Source: Paenibacillus_Z sp042653205 (GTDB taxonomy: Bacteria; Bacillota; Bacilli; Paenibacillales; Paenibacillaceae). Taken from it: a stretch of 64,000 nt of DNA. Within the stretch, counting starts at the first letter, position 1. Each line of letters opens with the position of its first letter. Shown piece after piece: positions 50,901 through 58,670 of this stretch. The position numbers were made by a program, and so were the translations under genes. Below the pieces are notes generated by a model that ran no database searches, was not told the DNA's origin, and saw only the letters and a program-made list of their open reading frames with translations. The DNA lies in assembly GCF_042653205.1 (NCBI RefSeq), contig NZ_JBHSHY010000004.1:124001-188000 (forward strand), written 5' to 3'.

Positions 50901-52778
50901 AAGACGTTCAACGTCGAGGATTCAAGCGGCATTCTCGAGCTGGATGCCAGTCTGATCCGCGACGACGGCGCCATCGTGTACTTGAACGGGCATGAAGTCA
51001 TCCGGACCAACATGCCTTCGGGCACCGTCGGTTACGACACCTACGCGAACGCGACCGTCGCCGACGAGCGCGACCGCAGCGGCTACGCTATCGATCCGCG
51101 CTACCTGGTCGACGGCGAGAATGTGCTGACCGCCGAGGTGCACCAAGTGAACGGCACGAGCTCGGACATCGCGTTCGAGTTCAGCCTCGACGCGGTCCGG
51201 GAGCTGAAGACGCCGGCCGCGCCGACGAACCCGGTGGCGGACGACACGATGAACACCATCGGCTGGACGCCGGTGACGGGCATCGCGGACGCCAGCGAGT
51301 ATCAATTCAGCACGGACGACGGCAAGACGTGGCGAACCGCTTCCGCCAATCCGCAAACGGTCGGTCCGCTGAACTATGCGGCGGGCGCCGTGCAAGTACG
51401 GGTAGGCGCGAACCTGGCGGATCACCGCGCGGCCGGCCCAGCGCTGCTGGCGGACAAGGCCTATACGTCCGACGTGAAATGGGACGTGTACGACCTGAAA
51501 GCCGACGTGAAACGCGAAGGCAACATGCAAGTGCACGTAACCGGCTCGCTGAAAGGCGAGTACGCGGATTCCGCGGCCGTCGTCTTCCAGCTGATGAACG
51601 GCGCGACGAACACGAGCGCATGGCTGTCCACCGCCGTGCCGGTGCAGCAGGGCGATTTCGACATCTCGGAGATCTATAACGTCAACGCTTCGAAGTTCGC
51701 CTTTAACGTGTATCTCGTCAGCGATTTCAACGGCGACATCTACGATTCGCCGCTGTGGCTGGCCGAGCCGATCGCGAACCAGCCGGAGCCGGGCGAGCTG
51801 CCGGATCCGGAAGGGCCGCAGCCGGTCGACGATCCGATTCCGGATCCGCTGCCGATACCGGACCCGAACGAGCCGGACGAACCGGAGCAGCCGGAAGACG
51901 GCACGCTGAAGGTCGAATTCGAAGAGCGGGCGGAATGGACGCCGGACTCGCATCCGAACGGCGGCGGCGGCCTGCAGACGGAGAGCAAAGCGGGCGGCGG
52001 AACCGTCGTCGCGCATACGTTTGGCGGCGCATGGCTCGCGTATAACGTCGACTTCGGCGAGACGGGCTATAATCAAGTGACCGTCAACTATGACGCGCCG
52101 ACGAACAAGGTGCCTGCGGGCAGCTATCTGGAGTTCCGTCTCGGCAGCACGTCGGGCGAAGTCGTCGGCACGGTTAACTTGGATGACAAGTTGGCCAACT
52201 GGGGCTCTTACCTCGACACGACGGCCAAGCTGAATCGGACGGTGACCGGCCAGCAGAAGCTCTATGTCATCATGAAGGCAGGGCAGCCTGCGAACGGTCT
52301 GCCGTATATCGGCAATTTCGATTGGTTCACTTTCAGCTATGAGAAGACCAGGTCCGACTATGCCAAGCTCGAACTGGAGAACTATGACGCGTGGTCCGGC
52401 GCGCCGCTCAGAATTGAAAGCGGCAAGAGCGGCCAGCAGGTGGCCAACACCGCCGACGGCGCATGGCTGGCTTATCTGCAAATGAACTTCGGCACGCAGG
52501 GCGTGAACCAAATTGCCATCGAGTATTCGGGCAATACGAACCGGGTTGCCGCGAATGCCTCTGTCGAGGTGTATCTCGGCAGCCCGACCGGCACGAAGAT
52601 CGGCACGGTAGCAACGCCTCCGACGGTCCCTTCATGGGGCACGTACGAGTCGGCGACCGCTAGTCTGACGCAGCAGATAACGGGCATTCAGGACGTCTAT
52701 CTGATGCTGAAAGGCACGACGGACGGCAATCATCCGTACATCGGCAACTTCGACAACGCCAGCTTCTCGTACAAATGA
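47943..52778 (+). CDS. Secreted GH92 exo-alpha-mannosidase, multidomain
   Basis: 1611 residues with a signal peptide. F5/8-type C (about 38-185) precedes the GH92 catalytic region (about 195-890), recognisable from YVDPFINTLGDNGQTNPGP, GFSHMRYSGAGCSGAGG, INEEDIQAPYLFDYLGYP and the hallmark DDDAGAMSSWFVYSALGLFPGTPG. GH92 enzymes are Ca-dependent inverting alpha-mannosidases acting on N-glycans and yeast mannan. A galactose-binding-like module (925-1085), the C-terminal module shared with the phosphatase (about 1091-1275), a Pro/Asp/Glu linker and two CBM6-like modules (1322-1460 and 1467-1611) follow. No SLH domain. The central catalytic stretch looks less GC-rich than its flanks. Confidence 0.92.
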   Translation: MRKKLLAVALTAMFVYNLLLPVTAEVVTAAASADPGTPTRNVAIGAVATASGQCNANENPANAVDGKNDTKWCDNTSAAKKWLQLDLGKVYNINEWAVQNAAINEGNNAPFWNTKDFRLQKSDDGQTWTDVDVVKSNVQTIVDRFVTPFEARYVRLYIDKAAYDGNVVRVYEFEVYGVDAGQTPADRPSNLAPIDYVDPFINTLGDNGQTNPGPTTPFGLASPGPDGDGGAFSGYYYQDKNLKGFSHMRYSGAGCSGAGGNILLMPEVREFTKNAAEYKQKYIKSSEEASVGYYGVDFENGIDAKLTTADHVAFHKYTFPAAAANGSVLLDLSNSYAGMVDANLKVVNNYEITGMVKSKNVCGNGYYTIYYSIQFDHDFDSYKSWQDNTVGDNVAERTGFNSGVWMNFNTQTAKTVQAKVGLSSISVEQAQAERGKFTDWDFDARHQEARKAWSDVLNKVEITDADEVNKRVFYTQMYHAYQMPKNITSSAGTFKAARDENTIRNVSEPGLGDHFQYYNGWATWDDFRKFSLFSVLEPQRYENMVKSLVDLYSTRGSYQQWANGYWPSPAARNEFNGAVILDAYAKGFQDFDAYKALKGMAIDADNFSISDGEISGKLEKYNSASFPMKLAALIGDKATYEKYKAMAQGYKGLWNPNQVDEKGVKTGFFTPNGSTVGPGDIQAVDRFAYQGNLWQYRWSVPQDVNGMAELMGGKKATAEQLLHFFDIDEYMAINEEDIQAPYLFDYLGYPYLTQYFARQFTTEVVTQKYHNHGTYAYPMKSRVYRDDPEGYLLSMDDDAGAMSSWFVYSALGLFPGTPGEGSFLIGSPIFSEVKLHLDNGKTMVIKADGVSSQNRFIQSAELNGKNFDQAWITYDDIMAGGMLEFHMGSQPNTNWGAKASAQPPTIDYAADIDNRFSHEPMIAEKSTWKYLDKGRYAGEGWTTAAFDDSAWASGPAMLGYDSYGKPATKVSYGPNANNKYPTTYFRKTFNVEDSSGILELDASLIRDDGAIVYLNGHEVIRTNMPSGTVGYDTYANATVADERDRSGYAIDPRYLVDGENVLTAEVHQVNGTSSDIAFEFSLDAVRELKTPAAPTNPVADDTMNTIGWTPVTGIADASEYQFSTDDGKTWRTASANPQTVGPLNYAAGAVQVRVGANLADHRAAGPALLADKAYTSDVKWDVYDLKADVKREGNMQVHVTGSLKGEYADSAAVVFQLMNGATNTSAWLSTAVPVQQGDFDISEIYNVNASKFAFNVYLVSDFNGDIYDSPLWLAEPIANQPEPGELPDPEGPQPVDDPIPDPLPIPDPNEPDEPEQPEDGTLKVEFEERAEWTPDSHPNGGGGLQTESKAGGGTVVAHTFGGAWLAYNVDFGETGYNQVTVNYDAPTNKVPAGSYLEFRLGSTSGEVVGTVNLDDKLANWGSYLDTTAKLNRTVTGQQKLYVIMKAGQPANGLPYIGNFDWFTFSYEKTRSDYAKLELENYDAWSGAPLRIESGKSGQQVANTADGAWLAYLQMNFGTQGVNQIAIEYSGNTNRVAANASVEVYLGSPTGTKIGTVATPPTVPSWGTYESATASLTQQITGIQDVYLMLKGTTDGNHPYIGNFDNASFSYK

Positions 52779-52904
52779 ACCGGCGTAAGCGCGTGGGTTT
52801 GAAGACAAATCGAAGCGGTCCAACGGGACCGATCCGAACGCCGGCGGCCCGCTAGCGATTGCGGATGACACCGGCGGCAAGCTTTACACCGCGCGATGCT
52901 CAAG

Positions 52905-52945
52905 GAGCCTCCTAAGCCAATTATTGGCTTTAGGGGGCTCTTTTT
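52905..52945 (+). terminator. Terminator of the phosphatase-SLH-GH92 operon
   Basis: Long stem GAGCCTCCTAAGCCAA / TTGGCTTTAGGGGGCTC (small bulge) followed by T5. Confidence 0.9.
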
Positions 52946-52955
52946 GACCGATGCT

Positions 52956-52984
52956 TTGGAACTCTAGCGGTTTTGGGCTATAAT
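52956..52984 (+). promoter_or_regulatory. Promoter of the first yojF-bshB2 pair
   Basis: TTGGAA (52956-52961), 17 bases, TATAAT (52979-52984). Confidence 0.65.
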
Positions 52985-53035
52985 CGCATCAGAGCACTTT
53001 CGTGCCCGCGATTGTTTGGAAGGAGGCGGCAATAG

Positions 53036-53380
53036 ATGCAGCCCATTAATTTGACGGTCATCCAGCAGCGGATCGACCGGATGAAAGACCAGGAGTTATA
53101 CCTACATTTGGAGATGACGACGGGGGCGTACGCCGCGCATCTGGACAGCACGAAGCATCCAGCGGCGACGTTCGTCACCAATGCCGTCGTCCGTTATACG
53201 CACGGCGCGATCTCCGGGGGCGGCCCGTACCGGGTCGGCCTGAAGATGTCCCACGGCTGGGTCTATTCCGAGGGGCTGACGCATTACGACGAGACCGACG
53301 CGGAGCGGCTCATTCTGGCGGGTCACGACAGCCAGGGCAAGCTGGTCGTCGCCCTGCATCTGAGCCGGGAGCCGTTCTGA
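53036..53380 (+). CDS. yojF: YojF-family protein, copy 1
   Basis: 114-residue DUF1806/YojF protein: NLTVIQQRIDRMKDQELYLHLEMTTGAY, VRYTHGAISGGGPYRVGLKMSHGWVYSEGLTHYD, LVVALHLSREPF. Function unknown; in Bacillus it is always encoded next to the bacillithiol deacetylase BshB2. GGAGG lies before the ATG. The stop overlaps an ATG at 53380, in frame with the next gene, so the two are coupled. Confidence 0.88.
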   Translation: MQPINLTVIQQRIDRMKDQELYLHLEMTTGAYAAHLDSTKHPAATFVTNAVVRYTHGAISGGGPYRVGLKMSHGWVYSEGLTHYDETDAERLILAGHDSQGKLVVALHLSREPF

Positions 53381-53403
53381 TGGGGAAAGAGAGGAGCAAC
53401 GAG

Positions 53404-54060
53404 ATGGAACGCCGCATATTGGTCGTCCTGCCGCATCCCGACGACGAAGCTTTCGGCTTGTCGGGAACGCTGGCCAAACATATTGAGGAAGGCACGCCGG
53501 TCACGTACGCCTGCCTGACGCTCGGGGAGATGGGCCGCAACATGGGCGTCCCGCCGTTCACGAACCGGGTCGGCCTGCCGCTCATCCGCAAGGCGGAGCT
53601 GGAAGAAGCCTGCGCCGCGATCGGCATCCAGGATCTGCGCATGCTCGGCTTCCACGACAAAACGGTGGAGTTCGAGGAGCCCGCGCTGATCGACGGACGC
53701 ATCGCCGCGCTGCTGGACGAGGTCAAGCCGTCGCTCGTGTACACGTTTTATCCCGGTTACGCCGTTCATCCCGACCATGACGCCACCGGCGCCGCCGTCG
53801 TCCGGGCCGTCGCGAAGCTGCCTGAGGACGAGCGTCCGAAGGTGCTCTGCATGGCGTTCTCGCGAGGCCACGAGCAGGAGATCGGCCGCCCCGACGTCGT
53901 GAACGACGTCCGCGGCACATTAAAGCAGAAGCTCGACGCCATCCGGGCGCATCGCTCCCAGTTCCAGGCGGCGGAGCTGCTCGGCAGCAACGCGCTCACG
54001 AACAAGGACCTGCTGGAGCGGTTCGGCACGGAGCGGTTCTGGACGTACCCGATCCGCTGA
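53404..54060 (+). CDS. bshB2: Bacillithiol deacetylase BshB2 (PIG-L/LmbE family), copy 1
   Basis: 218-residue zinc deacetylase: VLPHPDDEAFGLSGTLA (Zn-binding HPDDE), LTLGEMGRNMG, and YPGYAVHPDHDATG (third His). It deacetylates GlcNAc-malate in bacillithiol synthesis. ATG 53404 is preferred with AGAGGAG seven bases upstream; an in-frame ATG at 53380 overlaps the yojF stop. Length is close to Bacillus YojG. The cytosolic enzyme forms a pair with YojF. A second, diverged pair follows. Confidence 0.9.
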   Translation: MERRILVVLPHPDDEAFGLSGTLAKHIEEGTPVTYACLTLGEMGRNMGVPPFTNRVGLPLIRKAELEEACAAIGIQDLRMLGFHDKTVEFEEPALIDGRIAALLDEVKPSLVYTFYPGYAVHPDHDATGAAVVRAVAKLPEDERPKVLCMAFSRGHEQEIGRPDVVNDVRGTLKQKLDAIRAHRSQFQAAELLGSNALTNKDLLERFGTERFWTYPIR

Positions 54061-54102
54061 GCGCCGGCCGCGGGGTTCATGGCCGTAGCGCAGGTTAAGG
54101 CT

Positions 54103-54133
54103 AGGTCCGCCTCATGGAGGCGGGCCTTTTTTT
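54103..54133 (+). terminator. Terminator between the two yojF-bshB2 pairs
   Basis: AGGTCCGCCT / AGGCGGGCCT stem followed by T7. A TACAAT at 54201-54206 may be the -10 of the second pair, so each pair is a separate transcript. Confidence 0.85.
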
Positions 54134-54248
54134 CGGTTTCTTGCGCGGCGCGGCTGTATTTTTCGTGCTTTCCGGTCTCGGCGGCCGGCGCCATTCGTGC
54201 TACAATAAGCCTGAACTTCAAAAAATAAACGGTAAAGGATCCTGTGCG

Positions 54249-54563
54249 ATGATCAAAATCAACAAGCCGCAAACGGAAGCCGAGCTTCAGCGGTTCGTCG
54301 GGGCCGAGGCGTACATACACAGCGAGGCGACGTCCTTCGTGTTCGTCCGCAACTTCAAGGTCAAGGTGACTCACGCCTACCTCGCGGGCGAGGGGCCGTC
54401 CTTCCGCGCCGCGCTCCGGTTCGACGGACACGGCTGGCTGCGCATGGAAGCGCTCACGCATTTCGAAACCGACGAGTACGGCCGTCTGCTGCTGGCCGGC
54501 TACGATGACAGGGGACGCATGCATACCGCGCTCCACCTAGGAAAGGAGCCGTTCCCGGAATGA
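54249..54563 (+). CDS. YojF-family protein, copy 2
   Basis: 104 residues, a clear paralogue of the 53036 product in the C-terminal half (RFDGHGWLRMEALTHFETDEYGRLLLAGYDDRGRMHTALHLGKEPF) but with a different, shorter N-terminus (KINKPQTEAELQRFVGAEAYIHSEAT). ATG 54249 follows AAAGGA at about 9 bases. Its stop overlaps the next start by 4 bp (ATGA). Confidence 0.85.
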   Translation: MIKINKPQTEAELQRFVGAEAYIHSEATSFVFVRNFKVKVTHAYLAGEGPSFRAALRFDGHGWLRMEALTHFETDEYGRLLLAGYDDRGRMHTALHLGKEPFPE

Positions 54564-55267
54564 ACACGAACGCGCAAAAGACGCGCAAGCTGCTGGCGGT
54601 CTTCGCCCATCCCGACGACGAGACGTTCATCTGCGGCGGCACGCTCGCCAAATACGCGAGCGAAGGCGTCGAGATCACGCTGGTCAGCGCGACGCGGGGC
54701 GAGATGGGGCGCCGGATGGGCAATCCGCCGTACCTGAACCGCGAGACGATGGCCGCCGCCCGCGAGCAGGAGCTGCGCGACGCCTGCGACCGCCTCGGCA
54801 TCGGCGAGCTGCGCTTCTTCGGCATCCGCGACAAGACGGTGGAATTCGAGGACGAGGAGTCGCTGACGGGACGCATCGAGGCGCTGATCCGCGAGATCGG
54901 GCCGGACGTCGTGCTGACGTTCCACGAGCGGTACGGCGGCCATCCGGACCATTGCGCGATCGGCAAAGCGGCGACCGCCGCATTCCGCCGTTCCGCCCGC
55001 AAGGGCGCCCTCTATTTCATCACGTTCGGCGACGCGATGGAGCATCCGAAGCGCTACGGCTATACCCGCAAGGACGTCATCAAGGTCGACATCAGCGCCC
55101 ATCTGGAGGCCAAGCTCGCCGCGTTCCGCGCGCACCGCTGCCAGACGGAGATCGACGAGTGGGTGTGGCTGGCCGACGACGAGGCGCTGTCCCGGTTCGG
55201 CGATTACGAGTATTTCCTGAAAGGCGACCCGGACGCGCCGCAGCGGGCCGGCGACGATTTGTTCTGA
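54560..55267 (+). CDS. PIG-L/LmbE deacetylase, BshB2 paralogue, copy 2
   Basis: 235 residues: VFAHPDDETFICGGTLA, SATRGEMGRRMGNPPYLNRE, GIRDKTVEFEDEESLTGRIEALI and FHERYGGHPDHCAIG keep all zinc ligands. It is clearly homologous to the 53404 product (shared KTVEFE, GEMGR, NR patterns) yet diverged, so it is not a recent copy. Either a redundant bacillithiol deacetylase, a bacillithiol-S-conjugate amidase (Bca-like), or an enzyme for another GlcNAc derivative. Confidence 0.88.
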   Translation: MNTNAQKTRKLLAVFAHPDDETFICGGTLAKYASEGVEITLVSATRGEMGRRMGNPPYLNRETMAAAREQELRDACDRLGIGELRFFGIRDKTVEFEDEESLTGRIEALIREIGPDVVLTFHERYGGHPDHCAIGKAATAAFRRSARKGALYFITFGDAMEHPKRYGYTRKDVIKVDISAHLEAKLAAFRAHRCQTEIDEWVWLADDEALSRFGDYEYFLKGDPDAPQRAGDDLF

Positions 55268-55283
55268 CCCTGCCGGCAGGCGA

Positions 55284-55327
55284 GAGGGCGCAGGACGGCG
55301 GAGCATCGATCCGCTGCCCGCGCCCTC
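55284..55327. terminator. Hairpin between converging genes
   Basis: GAGGGCGC (55284-55291) / GCGCCCTC (55320-55327), perfect 8-bp stem with long loop, weak T-tail. Confidence 0.5.
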
Positions 55328-55346
55328 TTCGTCGTGCGAGCGCGCG

Positions 55347-56513
55347 TCAGTCCGGTCGTTCCTCGCCCAGCGCGGCGGCGGCGAGGCTCGAGACGACGGC
55401 GTTGTCCATCGGCGGGTTATGCAGGCCGGCGCGAACGTCGCGGTAATAGCGCTCGAGCGGGTGGCTGCGCGACAGGCTCGCGCCGCCGACGATGCGCATC
55501 GCGAGATCGACGATCCGCAGCGCGTTGTTGGTCACGGCGTATTTCGCCAGGCCGAGCTCCGGCTTGAGCGACGTCCGCCCTTCCGGCTCGCGGTCCCAGC
55601 GGTCCGCCGCCTCATAGAGCAGCGCGCGCGCCGAGCGGAGCGCGATCTCCATCTCGCCGATCTGCTGCTGCACCGGCGGCAGGGCGGCGATCGGCTTATC
55701 CAGCGTGTTCGGGCGGTACGTCCGCGCGAAGTTCAGCGCGAAGTCCCGGGCGGCGAACGCGATGCCCATGTAGCAGGCCGGGATGTGCAGCATCCAGCCG
55801 CCGCCGTCGTCCGTGCCCTTGCCGGTCAGCCGGCCCTCCGGCGCGGCGTAGGCACCGTCCAGCACTACGTCGTGGCTGCCGGTCGCGCGCATGCCGATCG
55901 TATCCCACGTCTCCGCGACCGTCACGCCTTCGCTCCGGCGGACGAGAAATTCCCCCGTTGCGTCTTCGTCCGGCAAGTAGGCGGTCACGACGAACCGGTC
56001 GAGAATCGGCGAGAGCGTGCTGAACGTCTTGCGGCCGGTGATCCGCCAGCCGCCGCCCTCCGCGGGCACGGCGACCGTCTCCGGCCGTCCGCCGCGGCTC
56101 GGGCTGCCCGTCCCCGCTTCGCTCGCGAACGTGTTGATCATCGCGCCGTCCGCGACGATGTCCCGGCACAGCTCGGCGAAGGCCGCGTCCGGCCATTTGC
56201 GGGTCGTCCGCAGATGCAGCAGCTGGCCGACGTGCCAGCCGACGGCCAGCGCGGTCGAGCCGTCCCCGTACGCCAGCCGCTCCTGCAGCAGGACGAGCTC
56301 GCGCAGCGACAGTTCTTCCCCGCCGTATTCCTTCGGCACGGTGATGCGCAAGTACCCCGCCTCCCGCAGGTCCGCGAAGTTGTCGAACGGGAACGACCCT
56401 TCCCGGTCGTGGCGCTCCGCCCGTTCCGCGAAGCGCGTGGCCAGCGCCTCGGCTTTCCGGACCCAGGCTTCTTCCTTCTCATTGCGAATATAGCGATCGA
56501 TATAACGGCTCAT
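55347..56513 (-). CDS. Acyl-CoA dehydrogenase family protein
   Basis: 388-residue flavoprotein with the three-domain ACAD fold: N-terminal helices (LREAGYLRITVPKEYGGEELSL), the FAD-binding middle beta domain (INTFASEAGTGSPSRGG, WRITGRKTFSTLSPILDRFVV, DTIGMRATGSHDVVLDG) and C-terminal helices (LRIVDLAMRIVGGASLSRSHPLERYYRDVRAG). The last motif is close to DszC/HpaH-like flavin monooxygenases, so desulfurisation or other acyl-CoA-independent chemistry is possible. AAAAGGAGTG precedes the ATG. No fatty-acid genes are adjacent. Confidence 0.86.
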   Translation of the reverse strand: MSRYIDRYIRNEKEEAWVRKAEALATRFAERAERHDREGSFPFDNFADLREAGYLRITVPKEYGGEELSLRELVLLQERLAYGDGSTALAVGWHVGQLLHLRTTRKWPDAAFAELCRDIVADGAMINTFASEAGTGSPSRGGRPETVAVPAEGGGWRITGRKTFSTLSPILDRFVVTAYLPDEDATGEFLVRRSEGVTVAETWDTIGMRATGSHDVVLDGAYAAPEGRLTGKGTDDGGGWMLHIPACYMGIAFAARDFALNFARTYRPNTLDKPIAALPPVQQQIGEMEIALRSARALLYEAADRWDREPEGRTSLKPELGLAKYAVTNNALRIVDLAMRIVGGASLSRSHPLERYYRDVRAGLHNPPMDNAVVSSLAAAALGEERPD

Positions 56514-56599
56514 CCGAGGATCACTCCTTTTCTAACGTCATTATACCAAGCGGCGCGCGAAAGGGGAGGGCGAAACGGCGTTTTGTCCGATTTTGTCCG

Positions 56600-56690
56600 G
56601 CTGGGGCGCACATGTGCGCCTGGCTAGGGCGCATTTGCTGCGCCTGCTAGGGCGCACTGGCTGCGCCTCGCTAGGGCGCGCCCGCGCCGG
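56600..56690. repeat. Tandem hairpin-forming repeats (about 23 bp, four copies)
   Basis: Units of the form CTAGGGCGCA...TGCGCCT starting at about 56600, 56624, 56647 and 56671. Each holds a GGCGCA/TGCGCC inverted repeat. They lie in the gene-free, very GC-rich 56514-56879 upstream of the sensor kinase gene; a TTGACA at 56809-56814 is the only promoter-like feature noted. Confidence 0.75.
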
Positions 56691-56879
56691 ATCGATGGCG
56701 GCCCGGTGCCGGCCGGTTCCGCGCCCGCGCCGGACCGCCGGCGGGCGGCTCTCGCCCGCCCGAAGCCGCTCCTCCCGGGCCGCCCGCCTCGTTTCGGCCG
56801 TGGAAGCGTTGACAACCCGGCCCGGCAGGCGGCAAACTGGCAGTAGACGCTATCCTACACGAAGCGGAGATGCAACGCG

Positions 56880-58670
56880 ATGCTCAGATGGACCCGACAA
56901 GCCTTGCGCGGAATCGCGCGCCCCTTCCAGCTCAGCCTCCGGTATAAGCTCATGCTGCTCATGGTGCTGATCGCCGTGCTGCCGCTTTCGCTCGTCACGC
57001 TGTTCGCGACGAACACGACGAAGCGGTCGCTCGCGACGGAGGTCATCCGCTCGAACGAATCCCGGATGGAGTGGGCCTCGAAATATTTCGACGAGAAGTT
57101 CGACCAGCTGCAGGCGGTCTCCTACTCGCTCCTCCTCGACAATACGTTGTTCCCCAACGTCAACGGCGGCCCGGTCCAGCGCATGGGGTCGCCGTCGTTC
57201 GTGAGCCAATACACGCTCGACCGGCTGAAGTCGCTCTACAGCGCCAACAACAAGAACATCGCCCAGATCGCGCTGTACCTGAAATCCCAGGGCCGGCTGT
57301 ACGTCGTCGACAAGGTCGCGGGCATCGCGACGGATCGGCTGAAGACGCCGCAGGCGGACTGGGGCGCGATCGGGCAGTCGCACGACAGCCTGAACCTGCT
57401 GCTCAACAACAGCAAGGACACGTTCTCCATCGTGCGCACCATGAACCGCTTCTCCGACCGCGAGGTGCTCGGCGGCGTCATGCTCGAGGTGCGGTGGAAA
57501 ATGATGAACAGCGTGCTCGACATGGTCCACTCGGAGGCGAACAGCGAGGTGTTCGTGGCGGACGCGGACGGCAACGTCATGTACAGTCCGTACAGCGAAC
57601 GGATCACGACCGACCAGGAGACGGTGAAGGCGGCGCTCTCCGGTCCGGACGGGCCCGGCTATACGGAATCGAAGCGCGGCTTCCTGTTCTACCAGCCGAG
57701 CGTCTCCGGCCAGATCTGGATCGTGAAGTTCATCCCGATCGCCTACGTCACCGAGGGCGCGTCGTCGACGCTGAACTTTAGCCTGTTCACGGCGCTGGCG
57801 TTCGCGGCCGTGGCGATCGCGGCGTCGGTGCTCATCGCGTACGTGACGACGCGGCCGATCATCCGGCTGACGAAGTCGATGAAGGCCGTCGAGATCCAGA
57901 ATTTCGAGGTGGACATCCGCGAGCCGCGCAGCGACGAGATCGGGACGCTGGAGCGCCGCTTCAACTCCATGCTCGGCCGGATCAAGGAGCTCATCCAGAC
58001 GGAGTACAAGGCGACGATCGAGAAGCGGACGGCCCAGGTGAAGGCGATGCAGGCGCAGATCAACCCGCATTTCCTGCATAACGCGCTGCAGGCGATCGGG
58101 GGCATCGCGCTGTCTCGCAACGTGCCGGAGATCAACGACCACGTCCGGGCGATCAGCGATCTGTTCCGTTACGCGATCCGGATGAAGTCCGACCTGGTCA
58201 CGGTCGCCGACGAGCTCGAGCACGTCGAGAACTACCTGCATATCCAGAAGCTGCGGTTCCAGAGCATGATCGACGTGCGCATCGAGGCGGACGAGGACTG
58301 CCTCGGCTGCCGGATTCCGAAGTTCTCGCTCCAGCCGATCGTGGAGAACTGCTTCTTCCACGGCCTGGAGGGCAAAATGGACGCCTGGACGATCGCGATC
58401 CGGGTGGAGAAGGTGCTCGACGAGATCGAGATCGACGTCGCCGACAACGGCGCGGGCATTCCCGAAGCGCGTCTCGCGGAGATCCGCCGCCGGCTGAGCC
58501 AGCCGGCCGACGGCCCGGAGCACGGCGAAGGCATGGGCATGAGCAACGTCAACGCGCGGATCAAGCTGCTGTTCGGCGAGGAATACGGCCTGTTCGTCTC
58601 GAGCGGGCCGAACGGGGGCACGACGGTCAAGCTGCTAATACCCGCGATCGAGAAGGGGGAAACGGAATGA
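56880..58670 (+). CDS. YesM-type sensor histidine kinase
   Basis: 596-residue membrane kinase: first helix at about 24-45 (LMLLMVLIAVLPLSLVTLFA), a large extracellular dCache-like sensor (45-295), a second helix (297-325: FTALAFAAVAIAASVLIAYVTT), HAMP (325-378), His-kinase domain with QINPHFLHNALQAIGG, and HATPase with IVENCFFHGLEGK, VADNGAGIP and GMGMSNVNARI. Kinases of this kind in Paenibacillaceae sense sugars near a binding protein and phosphorylate a YesN-type AraC regulator. Its stop overlaps the regulator start by 4 bp. Confidence 0.93.
   Translation: MLRWTRQALRGIARPFQLSLRYKLMLLMVLIAVLPLSLVTLFATNTTKRSLATEVIRSNESRMEWASKYFDEKFDQLQAVSYSLLLDNTLFPNVNGGPVQRMGSPSFVSQYTLDRLKSLYSANNKNIAQIALYLKSQGRLYVVDKVAGIATDRLKTPQADWGAIGQSHDSLNLLLNNSKDTFSIVRTMNRFSDREVLGGVMLEVRWKMMNSVLDMVHSEANSEVFVADADGNVMYSPYSERITTDQETVKAALSGPDGPGYTESKRGFLFYQPSVSGQIWIVKFIPIAYVTEGASSTLNFSLFTALAFAAVAIAASVLIAYVTTRPIIRLTKSMKAVEIQNFEVDIREPRSDEIGTLERRFNSMLGRIKELIQTEYKATIEKRTAQVKAMQAQINPHFLHNALQAIGGIALSRNVPEINDHVRAISDLFRYAIRMKSDLVTVADELEHVENYLHIQKLRFQSMIDVRIEADEDCLGCRIPKFSLQPIVENCFFHGLEGKMDAWTIAIRVEKVLDEIEIDVADNGAGIPEARLAEIRRRLSQPADGPEHGEGMGMSNVNARIKLLFGEEYGLFVSSGPNGGTTVKLLIPAIEKGETE

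Noticed and set aside
56600..56690. CRISPR array
   Set aside because: Units are contiguous without variable spacers and are self-complementary; no cas genes in the window.
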